Assembly: GCF_016907955.1 (NCBI RefSeq) | Contig: NZ_JAFBCX010000005.1 | Span: forward strand, 601,836 to 665,835 | Length of the DNA stretch: 64,000 nt | Source of the DNA: Lentzea nigeriaca | GTDB lineage: Bacteria; Actinomycetota; Actinomycetes; Mycobacteriales; Pseudonocardiaceae | Direction of reading: 5' to 3' | Shown: in pieces, positions 56,938 to 64,000 of the stretch | Position numbering within the stretch: the first letter of the stretch is position 1 | Layout: the number at the start of each line of letters is the position of its first letter | Made by a program: the position numbers and the translations under genes | The notes under the pieces: model-generated | Database searches by the model: none | What the model was told of the DNA's origin: nothing | The model's input: only the letters and a program-made list of their open reading frames with translations

Positions 56938-58125
56938 ATGACGCGTGCTGAGTGGTTGCAGGTGCCAGTCGGGCTGGACGCTGCCCGGTGGGTGACGCGG
57001 CCTGGTCTGTTGAACGTGCTGGTCGTCGTGCACACGGTCACCAGCGGTCAGCGGCTGCTGGAGGTGATCGAACTGGTCGAACGGGACACCCGGATCCAAG
57101 TCACCTTCGCCCAAGCACCGGACGTTTTCAGCAACGGTGTCGACGACTTCCTCCGCGGCACCGGAGGTCTGGTCCTGTCGTGGGAACAGGTGATCCGGGA
57201 ACGGTTCGACCTCGCGGTCGCCGCCGGGTACGGCGGCCTGCAGCACGTGCACGCGCCGCTGCTCGTCCTGCCGCACGGAGCCGCTTACGGCAAGACCCAG
57301 GCGGGTACCGTCTACGGCCTGGACGCGCAACGGCTGATCCACAACGGCCGGGTCCTGCCCGACGCCATCGTGCTGTCGCACCAGGATCAGCTGGCGGTGC
57401 TCCGCGACCAGTGTCCGGCTGCCGTCGACGCCGCTGTCGTCGCCGGCGATCCCGGCTACGACCGGATGGTCGCGAGCCTGCCGCACCGCGACCGCTACCG
57501 CACCGACCTGGGCGTCCGGGCGGAACAGCACCTCGTCGTGATCGCGTCGACCTGGGGAGGGCAGTCCCTGTTCGGGAAGTGCCCGGACCTGTTCGGACGC
57601 CTGCTCGACGAACTGCCGTCGCGGTACCGCGTCGCCGCGCTGATGCATCCGGCCGTGTGGTTCGGCCACGCACCACGCCAGATCAGGTCGTGGCTCGCCG
57701 ACTGCATGGACGCCGGACTCGTCGTGATCGGTCCGCACGTCGACTGGCGGGCTGCCGTCGTGGCCGCCGACATCGTCATCGGCGACCACGGCTCGGTCCC
57801 CGTGTACGCCTCGGCGATCGGCACACCGGTCGTGCTGGTGGATCCCGGGCCGCAGGCCGTCACGACAAGCGGATCGCCGCAGGACCTCTTGCGGCACAAC
57901 GCCGTCATCTACGACCACAGCTCCTCCCTGTCCGGCATGTTCGAAGAAGCGCACGCACGATCCGAGCTGTTGCAGGACGCGATCGTGGATAGCCTGACCT
58001 CGTGCCCCGGCCGTTCAACGACCCTGATCAGGGAAGCCATGTACCGGCTCCTGGGCGTTCCGCTGCGAGGAAAGCACCGTGCGCCGGCACCGGTGACGAC
58101 CACGCCCGAGGAGTGCCGGTGCTGA
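56938..58125 (+). CDS. GT-B-fold protein related to CDP-glycerol glycerophosphotransferases
   Basis: 395 residues from ATG 56938 (GAGGGGAAG site). The two-lobed layout and motifs LLVLPHGAAYGKTQAG, LVVIASTWGGQSLFGKCPDL, RYRVAALMHPAVWFGH and ADIVIGDHGSVPVYASAIGTPVVLVDPG resemble CDP-glycerol glycerophosphotransferase/epimerase-type enzymes (HP and GDHGS segments). No membrane helix. Substrate unknown; divergent SARP suggests its regulator. Overlaps the next small gene. Confidence 0.7.
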   Translation: MTRAEWLQVPVGLDAARWVTRPGLLNVLVVVHTVTSGQRLLEVIELVERDTRIQVTFAQAPDVFSNGVDDFLRGTGGLVLSWEQVIRERFDLAVAAGYGGLQHVHAPLLVLPHGAAYGKTQAGTVYGLDAQRLIHNGRVLPDAIVLSHQDQLAVLRDQCPAAVDAAVVAGDPGYDRMVASLPHRDRYRTDLGVRAEQHLVVIASTWGGQSLFGKCPDLFGRLLDELPSRYRVAALMHPAVWFGHAPRQIRSWLADCMDAGLVVIGPHVDWRAAVVAADIVIGDHGSVPVYASAIGTPVVLVDPGPQAVTTSGSPQDLLRHNAVIYDHSSSLSGMFEEAHARSELLQDAIVDSLTSCPGRSTTLIREAMYRLLGVPLRGKHRAPAPVTTTPEECRC

Positions 58126-58361
58126 CGGCGACGGCCGAAGACGGCAGGACGCTGGACCTCTCCGTCGACGGACCGCTGGTGGACTGCCTTTCGCCGGACG
58201 AGCTCGCCGCGTCTGTGACGATCTCGCTGCACACCTGGTTCACCACCGGCCTCGACCTGAACCTGCTCGTCCGCAACGGCCTGCCGGTGTGGTGCGCGGA
58301 GCACCGCGCCGCCAGAGCGGAACACCCGTGCGGGCGGCTACTCGTCGTCGCCTGCCCATGA
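58119..58361 (+). CDS. Small protein of unknown function
   Basis: 80 residues from GTG 58119, with GAGGAG 5 bases upstream, overlapping the previous stop (GTGCTGA). Sequence VLTATAEDGRTLDL... with three Cys (DCLSPDEL, VWCAEHRA, HPCGRLL). No family recognised. It ends 24 bases inside the 3' end of the opposing STAND gene. Confidence 0.55.
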   Translation: MLTATAEDGRTLDLSVDGPLVDCLSPDELAASVTISLHTWFTTGLDLNLLVRNGLPVWCAEHRAARAEHPCGRLLVVACP

Positions 58362-60452
58362 ACGAAGTCGATCGGACACGGTGCTCGCCCTGGAGGATCC
58401 CAATGAGGTGAGGAGGTGGACCGCCTGCCGCAGGTGATCCACCGCCGTGGCGTCGTCACCACGATGGTGCGCGACTTCCGCGATCACCTCGTGGGAATGG
58501 GCGAGCCCTTCGTGCGATCCGACGTCCCGCATCATGGCCAGCGCCTCTTCGGCCACCTCGCCCGCACGCACGAAGTCCTGCGTGCGACAGTGCACCCACG
58601 CCTGCGCCACGAACACCCGTGCCTTGTTGTACGAGTCCGGCTCAGGCAGCCGGTCGAAGACGACCGCCGCCTCGGCCAGGTGCACCAGAGCCTCGGCATC
58701 GCGGCCAAGGCGGCTCAGCGCCGTACCGAGATGGATCAAGCTCAATGCGAGACCTCGGTCCGCGTCCAACGCGCGGTTCAGCTCCACGAGTTCCGCGAAC
58801 TCCGCGGCTGCGTCCGACACGCGATCGGTTTCCGCATAGAGCAACGCCAATCCCTCGCGCGCATCGGCGACGCCGCGCTGATCACCGCCGGCCGCCGCGA
58901 TCGCCAGCGAAGCGCGCAGGTTCCGCTCTGCCTCGCCGTGCCTGCCGAGCGTCGTGCAGACACGACCGAGCCGCTTCAGCATGTCGGCCTCGGCGAACGC
59001 GTTCCCCCACCGGCGGGCGGCCTCGACACCGCGCAGGTCGATCTCGATCCGGTCGTGATAGTGCTTGCGGTGCAACAACAACGGCCACAACACATCGGAG
59101 AGGTGCCAGGCGAGGTCCGGCCACCCGGCCAGACTCGCCTGACCGGCGGTGATGAGGTTGTGGCGCTCAAGTTCGAGCCAGCACAGGGCTTCGTCGCGAT
59201 CGGCGAACCGCGGTACCTCGGTCGGTTCGACGCTGAACACGTAGTCCAGCCGGCGCCGGTGCGGCGTCACGACCCGGTCGGCCACCATCGCACCGGCCAG
59301 ATACCACTCCAGCACCTGCCTCAGTGCGGCGTCGCTGTCCTCCCGGCTGTCCTGTTCGGCGGACTGTTGTCTGGCATGGAGTTTCACCAAGTCGTGGAAC
59401 CGGTAACGATCCTCCGCGACCTCTTCGAGCAGGCTGCTGTCGACCAGTTCCTCGATGAGGCGCGTGACCGTGGAAAGCCGCTCACCGAGCACCGACGCCG
59501 CCACGGCCGGACCGAACGTCTGGCCCGGATGCAGCGCGAGTCTCCGGTAAACGACGGCAGTGCGCTCGTCCAGTGCTCGGTAGGACAGGTCGAACGTCGT
59601 CTGGACGGACAGCTCCTGCGACGGTGACAGCATCGCCAGGCGCAGCTGCTCGTCCGCCAGCTCAGAGACGACACGTCCCACGGACCACTTCGGCCGCGCG
59701 ACGAGGCGTGCCGCGACGACCCGGACCGCGATCGGCAGCCCGCCGCACAGGTCGACCAGAGCCTCCGCGCGATCCTGTTCCTCCGCGATCCGGTTGCCGC
59801 CCAACGTCTTCGCCAGCAACGTCACCGCCGACGCCGCCGCCAGCGGGCGGATGTCCAGCAGCCGTCCGCCGTCAACGACCAGATCGGTCAGGCGTGTCCG
59901 GCTCGTCACCACGACAGCGCTGGACGACGAGTTCGGCAGCAACGGCCGCACCTGCGCAGCCGCGAGCGCGTTGTCGAGCAACACCAGGAGCGACTTGCCG
60001 GCTGTCAGCGAGCGGTACAGCGCGGCCTGCTCGGCCAGGTCGGCCGGAACGCGCTGCGGTGCGACTCCGAGACTGCGCAGGAAGAGGCCGAGTGCCTCCT
60101 CCGAACTCACCGGGGTCTCGCCGCCGAACCCGCCGAGGTCCACGTAGATCTGCCCGTCCGGGAAGCGGTCGTGCATCCGGTGGGCCCACTGGAGCGCGAG
60201 GGCGGTCTTGCCGATGCCGCCCGGTCCGGCGAGCACGGCGAGCATCCGTTCTCCCGGTACGAGCATTCTGTCGAGCTCGGCCAGGTCGGACGCGCGATCG
60301 GTGAAATGGGCCGGCGCCGGGAGCAGCTGCTGCGGGATGGGCACCGCAGGGTCCCCGTCCGAGTGGATGTGGATGTCACCGTGCACGGCCCCCGCCTGCA
60401 CGACGCCGCCCTGAACCGAGCCTGACATCTCGTTTTGCACGTCCGCGTCCAT
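58338..60452 (-). CDS. STAND NTPase with NB-ARC and TPR domains and an N-terminal amyloid-like motif
   Basis: 704 residues from ATG 60452 (GCGGGGGTG site). No DNA-binding or enzyme domain at the N-terminus; instead residues 9-30 read MSGSVQGGVVQAGAVHGDIHIH, closely like the RHIM-like bacterial amyloid signalling motifs found at the N-termini of NLR-type ATPases. Then the linker LLPAPAHFTDR, NB-ARC (P-loop GPGGIGKTALA, about 79; LLVLLDNALAAAQVRPLL), winged helix, and TPRs (ALVHLAEAAVVFDRLPEP, ALAMMRDVGSHEG). Expected to oligomerise on a signal and template an effector with the same motif; the effector is not obvious next door. Confidence 0.85.
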   Translation of the reverse strand: MDADVQNEMSGSVQGGVVQAGAVHGDIHIHSDGDPAVPIPQQLLPAPAHFTDRASDLAELDRMLVPGERMLAVLAGPGGIGKTALALQWAHRMHDRFPDGQIYVDLGGFGGETPVSSEEALGLFLRSLGVAPQRVPADLAEQAALYRSLTAGKSLLVLLDNALAAAQVRPLLPNSSSSAVVVTSRTRLTDLVVDGGRLLDIRPLAAASAVTLLAKTLGGNRIAEEQDRAEALVDLCGGLPIAVRVVAARLVARPKWSVGRVVSELADEQLRLAMLSPSQELSVQTTFDLSYRALDERTAVVYRRLALHPGQTFGPAVAASVLGERLSTVTRLIEELVDSSLLEEVAEDRYRFHDLVKLHARQQSAEQDSREDSDAALRQVLEWYLAGAMVADRVVTPHRRRLDYVFSVEPTEVPRFADRDEALCWLELERHNLITAGQASLAGWPDLAWHLSDVLWPLLLHRKHYHDRIEIDLRGVEAARRWGNAFAEADMLKRLGRVCTTLGRHGEAERNLRASLAIAAAGGDQRGVADAREGLALLYAETDRVSDAAAEFAELVELNRALDADRGLALSLIHLGTALSRLGRDAEALVHLAEAAVVFDRLPEPDSYNKARVFVAQAWVHCRTQDFVRAGEVAEEALAMMRDVGSHEGLAHSHEVIAEVAHHRGDDATAVDHLRQAVHLLTSLGSSRASTVSDRLRSWAGDDE

Positions 60453-60677
60453 GGCACCCCCGCTGTGCACTCGCATCTGCGCAACATGACGACCGTACGG
60501 CGTTTTGCACTCGAAGCTGTTCAAAACCACCCGTGACGACCAACACGACCGCCTGCCCACGATGATCGTCCGCCGAAGCGCCGTTGCGATCTGCGTCACC
60601 ACTCGACCGTCCCGGACACCTGGCCGGTGTAAGGCAGGCGGACGATTGGTGCAGCCTCGAGATTCGCTCGCGCCCGG

Positions 60678-62345
60678 TCAGGGCAGGTGGGCCCAGTCGA
60701 GTTCCTGGCGCAGGGCCCACCTGGTGCGGTGGGCGTCGCGCACCGCGGCCATGTGGTCGCAGAAGGCACCGTCGCGGTCGCAGCGGGCGAACAGGCCCCT
60801 GGCCTCGGCCAGCAGACGGGCCGCCGCCTGGTAGGAGTCACGGTTGCGGAGCTCGATCGCCCGGTCGGCGGCGCGAAGCAGGATCGGGATGGCGTCGGCC
60901 GGGTGGCTCGCGGCACGGGCGCGTGCGAGGCGGAGCCACAGACCCTCCGAGCAACCGCCGTCGACAGCGGCCTGCCAGGCGGCATCGATCTCGTCATCGG
61001 CCAGCAGGATCTCCACCAGCGTCGAGCGGCCCGGTGACCAGGATCCCGTGGCTGGCGGTGCCTCGGCGAGGAAAGCGAGCGCGCGTTCCCGCCAGGGCGG
61101 AAAGCCTTCGGCGGTGGCTTGGCGCAGTGCGCGGAAGGACTCCAGACTCGGGCGGTCGGTGAAGCTGGCCCACAACATCTCGCCCGCCAGGTCACGCCGG
61201 CCAGCGCGCAGGTGGATGTCGGCAGCCAGATCGCGCAGGCGGAAGTCGGGGTCGAAGTTGGCCAGGCCGCGTTCCAGCCAGGTCAGCGCCTCGTCGTCAC
61301 GGTCGTCAGCGCACAGCCGCTCGGCGATGCGTAGCACGTCGTAGGCGCTGGTCACATCCCGCGCCAGCACCTCGATCAGTCCATCGGCCCCATCCGACGA
61401 CTCCGCCAGGTTCTCCATGAGGTGGCTGATGACGAAGCGGCGGGCGCTGTAGTCGTTCGGCTTCTTCGGCGGCAACTTCCGCCAGGCCTGCTCGACAAGT
61501 TCCCGATACCGTGCCAAGCCCGCTGAGCCGAGCACTTCCTCGTACGCGGGCAACACGTCGAGGAACATCTCGTAGCCGCTGCTCACCGCGCACGTGACCA
61601 GACGCTCGGCCAGCTCCACCGGGTCCGGTGAGCCCGCCTCGCACGCCGCCAGATGGATTTCCTCCGCGCGGGCGATCGCTTCGGACAGCCCACCGTCGGA
61701 GTCGTCCACCCGCTCGGCGGAGGACTCCAGCAGCTCCAGCGCGTATTCGGCGAGGGTGATCGCGGCATCGGGAAACCCGGCGTCAATCAGTAGTTCGACT
61801 TCGTCCAGAGCGTCAGCCACGTGCATGAAGTAGCCGTACGCTCCTGCGTAGTCGATGAAGTCAGGGATGTCGATGGCGCGTTCCAGGCGGTCTCTGATGT
61901 CCCGGTCGTCGAACGCGTTCTCCTGCCCGGCCGCGACGGCGAGCCGAGCTCGCAGCACTCGATCCGATTTCGCGACCGTCATCAGCTGCTCGATCAGCCA
62001 CTCCTGGTCACAACCACGCAAGAACAACCGCAACCGCTTGTCCGACAACGGTTTTGAACGCGGCTCCCCCACCTCTCCACCTTGCTCAAGCCAGGCCAGC
62101 GAGGCGGCCACGCAATGCTTGCAGAACACGCCGTCAGCTCCGTACGGGCAGGAGCAATGGCCGCGCAAACCCTTCGGCGTGACATCAAGCCGCACGCGAT
62201 AAGTCCGAGTGCCGTCCACTGTGGCGTTCACGGTCGACCCGTCCACCGTGACCCGCCGAACCTGGCCAGCCGCGAAATACCGCTCACCTCGCTCGAACGA
62301 CCTCGCGTCAGCCAGCTTCCGCACCGTACTCACGCTCATTTCCAC
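60678..62345 (-). CDS. SWIM zinc-finger protein
   Basis: 555 residues. SWIM motif near residues 62-83: RGHCSCPYGADGVFCKHCVAASLAW (CxCPxxxxGxxCKHC). Preceded by the usual small domain (SFERGERYFAAGQVRRVTVDG). The long C-terminal part is helical and repeat-like (DLAADIHLRAGRRDLAGEMLW, RALRQATAEGFPPWRERALAFL), similar to alpha-solenoid regions of SWIM proteins. Role unknown; SWIM domains bind DNA or proteins. Confidence 0.88.
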   Translation of the reverse strand: MEMSVSTVRKLADARSFERGERYFAAGQVRRVTVDGSTVNATVDGTRTYRVRLDVTPKGLRGHCSCPYGADGVFCKHCVAASLAWLEQGGEVGEPRSKPLSDKRLRLFLRGCDQEWLIEQLMTVAKSDRVLRARLAVAAGQENAFDDRDIRDRLERAIDIPDFIDYAGAYGYFMHVADALDEVELLIDAGFPDAAITLAEYALELLESSAERVDDSDGGLSEAIARAEEIHLAACEAGSPDPVELAERLVTCAVSSGYEMFLDVLPAYEEVLGSAGLARYRELVEQAWRKLPPKKPNDYSARRFVISHLMENLAESSDGADGLIEVLARDVTSAYDVLRIAERLCADDRDDEALTWLERGLANFDPDFRLRDLAADIHLRAGRRDLAGEMLWASFTDRPSLESFRALRQATAEGFPPWRERALAFLAEAPPATGSWSPGRSTLVEILLADDEIDAAWQAAVDGGCSEGLWLRLARARAASHPADAIPILLRAADRAIELRNRDSYQAAARLLAEARGLFARCDRDGAFCDHMAAVRDAHRTRWALRQELDWAHLP

Positions 62346-62515
62346 GGCCGGTCATCCTGCCAGGCACCGCAACAGCGACGGTCACATGCGGGCCACGCCC
62401 TCGCTGAAGCGCGACAGCAACCGCCACCCGTTTTTGGTGAATCCTTTCCACCAAGTGCCGTGGGAAGCGGATTAGGCGGTGAGATGGTCTCCAGCCTCCG
62501 AAAGGCACCTCCCCG

Positions 62516-63247
62516 ATGACCTCGCTCTCCCCCTCGCACCTGGACGTGATTGAACGGCGATTCCTCGCGATGACCGCCGACCCGCAGCCACTGACCCTCG
62601 ACTGCGCGGCACTCGGCTGCGGCCTGCCCGACGAAGAGCTGTCCCTGGACCGCGTGCGCATTTTGCTCCTCAAGCGACAGACGAGCTGGGTGAGCAAGGA
62701 CGCCGTGTGGCACGAACTCGTCCGAAGGGCACACGCGACACCCGAACCGTGGACCACCATCGCTGCCGCGATGATGATGCCCGGCCTCAAGCACATCGCC
62801 GGGAAACTGAGCTCCCGCTTCTGCGGTGACCGCAACGACCTGGACTCCGAAATCCTCGAAGGCTTCCTCCAAGCACTCGACCTCGCAGACGCCCGCTCAC
62901 CGAAGATCTTCGGACAGCTCTACTGGGCAGCTTTCCGACGCGGCCACGAAGCCTGCAACAGCGAAAGGCGGCGAGCGATGTCCCGCTCCGACCTCACCGA
63001 CACCGCAATCGACGCACGCACAGCCGGCGGACACCCGGACCTCGTCCTCGCAGGAGCCATACTGTCCGGTGTCGTCACACCCCACGAAGCCGACCTCGTC
63101 TCCGATGTGCTCCTCGACCACGGAGACCGGTCAACTGCGGCCAAGCGGCGCGGGATGCGCCGCCACCAGGTGGCGGCGCAGCTCAACACTGCCTCCCGCC
63201 ACCTCGTCGACTACCTCCTCGGCGGCCCCCTTCGTCCAGCGGTATGA
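62516..63247 (+). CDS. Sigma-factor-like/helix-turn-helix protein upstream of WhiB
   Basis: 243 residues. The layout resembles a degenerate sigma factor: a helical first domain (LKHIAGKLSSRFCGDRNDLDSEILEGFLQALD, region 2-like) and a C-terminal HTH-like end (EADLVSDVLLDHGDRSTAAKRRGMRRHQVAAQLNTASRHLVDYLL). Proteins of this sort occur with WhiB genes in actinomycete integrative elements. Overlaps whiB by ATGA. Function inferred only from shape and context. Confidence 0.6.
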   Translation: MTSLSPSHLDVIERRFLAMTADPQPLTLDCAALGCGLPDEELSLDRVRILLLKRQTSWVSKDAVWHELVRRAHATPEPWTTIAAAMMMPGLKHIAGKLSSRFCGDRNDLDSEILEGFLQALDLADARSPKIFGQLYWAAFRRGHEACNSERRRAMSRSDLTDTAIDARTAGGHPDLVLAGAILSGVVTPHEADLVSDVLLDHGDRSTAAKRRGMRRHQVAAQLNTASRHLVDYLLGGPLRPAV

Positions 63248-63507
63248 CCGCACACATCGCGCTGCGTGCACCGAACTGGCAGGTGCACGCAGCATGCAGA
63301 ACCACAGACCGAGAAGTCGACTGGATCGACGCCGAGCCGGAAAGCGCGGCCGCAGCGGACTGCGAAGCGATCTGTCGCCTATGCCCAGTCCGCCTCACCT
63401 GTGCCATCACGGCACTCACCAAGGACGAGAGCTACGGCGTGTGGGGCGGCATGGACCAAGTCGACCGCGAAGCGCTCAGACATGCTGATACTCAGATCGC
63501 AGCATGA
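63244..63507 (+). CDS. WhiB-family iron-sulfur regulator
   Basis: 87 residues. Four cysteines bind a [4Fe-4S] cluster: HAACRTTD, then DCEAICRLCPVRLTC (C-x3-C-x2-C-x5-C, the first of these being an extra Cys), followed by the G-V-W-G-G turn (SYGVWGGM). Short form lacking a long basic C-terminus. ATGA overlaps on both sides tie it to the sigma-like gene and the broken ORF after it. Confidence 0.92.
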   Translation: MTAHIALRAPNWQVHAACRTTDREVDWIDAEPESAAAADCEAICRLCPVRLTCAITALTKDESYGVWGGMDQVDREALRHADTQIAA

Positions 63508-63750
63508 ACACAACTCCCGACCACAGGCAGCGGACCCGCCGCCAGCAGCAACATGAAGCCGTGGACGTCGTCTTCGAGATCAACCTCGTTGACAGCGCCG
63601 AAGCTGACGCATCGGACTGCAACAGGCGGCGGTCATCCGCGACGTAGTGCTGTGGCACCACCGAAACATCAGCAGCGCGCCACCGCACACGAGCGCTACC
63701 GGCACTACTACGACATGAAACTGGCCTGCACGACCAAGCATCCAACCTGA
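63504..63750 (+). pseudogene. Small frameshifted ORF after whiB
   Basis: Starts ATGA-coupled to whiB (MNTTPDHRQRTRRQQQ, VDVVFEINLVDSAEADA) and stops at 63647. The next frame then continues sensibly (IGLQQAAVIRDVVLWHHRN), and the third frame after that (RATAHERYRHYYDMKLACTT) to 63750. At least two frame changes are needed for one protein, so the gene looks decayed. Confidence 0.4.
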
Positions 63751-63785
63751 AACCGCTGGTCAGCCCTGTTCCCATCCTTTGGTAC

Positions 63786-63802
63786 TCCCGCCGGGGGCAC
63801 CA
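63786..63802 (+). repeat. Near-copy of the tRNA-Arg 3' end, possible attachment-site remnant
   Basis: TCCCGCCGGGGGCACCA differs from the tRNA end at 51775-51791 at one base; the last 13 bases are identical. It is followed at once by a terminator-like hairpin, as a tRNA 3' end would be. Confidence 0.45.
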
Positions 63803-63806
63803 AAGA

Positions 63807-63903
63807 CGAAGGCGATTCGTGTTCGCGGAAAGCGCGAACCGGGTCGCCTTCGGGCGTTTTCTGGGGGCCGAGCCCCCAGACCCAGCCGGGGGCAGACCCC
63901 CGG
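63807..63903 (+). terminator. Three consecutive hairpins
   Basis: Compound hairpin 63807-63852 (CGAAGGCGA outer arm, GTTCGCG inner arm), then CTGGGGG/CCCCCAG (63861-63879) and CCGGGGG/CCCCCGG (63886-63903). The first is followed by a GGCGTTTT run. Nothing else is seen in 63751-63938. Confidence 0.6.
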
Positions 63904-63938
63904 ACGGGACTGTAAAACGAGCGGTGTAACTCCCGATC

Positions 63939-64000
63939 ATGGAAGTGCACCTGATGACCGACATGATGTCCGGCGTGGAGAACGCCGAGGACTCGAAGCC
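63939..64000 (+). CDS. Start of a gene cut by the window end
   Basis: ATG at 63939 opens a frame (MEVHLMTDMMSGVENAEDSK) that runs off the end. Too short to identify; codon use is GC-biased as in real genes. Confidence 0.35.
   Translation, partial: MEVHLMTDMMSGVENAEDSK

Overview
The window is chromosomal DNA of a high-GC actinomycete. Gene order and protein types (type VII secretion-like EspG/PPE/WXG genes, DUF3558 lipoprotein, SARP regulator, WhiB, DUF5753 XRE regulator) point to the family Pseudonocardiaceae, probably near Lentzea, Saccharothrix or Actinosynnema. That placement is inferred from content, not from a database search.

Core backbone, mostly minus strand: F1Fo ATP synthase (5.4-12.6 kb), a WecA/MraY-type transferase and Sua5 (12.7-14.6 kb), then, after an accessory interruption, prmC, lpdA, a BAAT-type thioesterase, prfA, rpmE, rho, thrB, thrC, hom, lysA and argS (26.8-40.9 kb). 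This is the conserved actinobacterial argS-lysA-hom-thrC-thrB-rho-rpmE-prfA-prmC-sua5-wecA-atp block. It departs from the usual order in three ways: no atpC follows atpD, two metabolic genes sit between prfA and prmC, and about 12 kb lies between prmC and sua5.

Left edge (0-5.2 kb): an ECF sigma factor with an overlapping membrane-anchored partner, and a heterodimeric ABC exporter whose two nucleotide sites are fully asymmetric.

Accessory block 1 (14.6-26.7 kb): an XRE/DUF5753 regulator locus with three copies of a 25-bp operator-like element; an eight-gene type VII secretion substrate module (WXG-like, DUF3558 lipoprotein, PPE-like, EspG, YbaB-like, EspC-like, large WXG effector candidate, membrane protein); and a divergent five-gene module with a TIR protein, several membrane proteins, and two adjacent proteins that share a glycine/valine motif resembling signalling-amyloid sequences. 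This last module is the best candidate for an undescribed immune-like system.

Middle right (41-51.6 kb): DUF3105 and DUF305 proteins, a long acyl-CoA dehydrogenase, and a ROK repressor divergent from a secreted 1408-residue GH92 glycosidase. The GH92 enzyme has Gln where the family usually has its catalytic acid Glu, which suggests a phosphomannosidase. A CDF metal exporter follows.

Accessory block 2 (51.7-63.9 kb): starts at tRNA-Arg(CCG) with an integrase remnant and ends at a 17-nt near-copy of the tRNA 3' end. It holds decayed genes, a large SARP-NB-ARC-TPR regulator with a short predicted exported peptide encoded just downstream, a GT-B-type protein, a STAND NTPase with an N-terminal amyloid-like motif, a SWIM zinc-finger protein, and a sigma-like/WhiB pair. 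It looks like an old integrated element.
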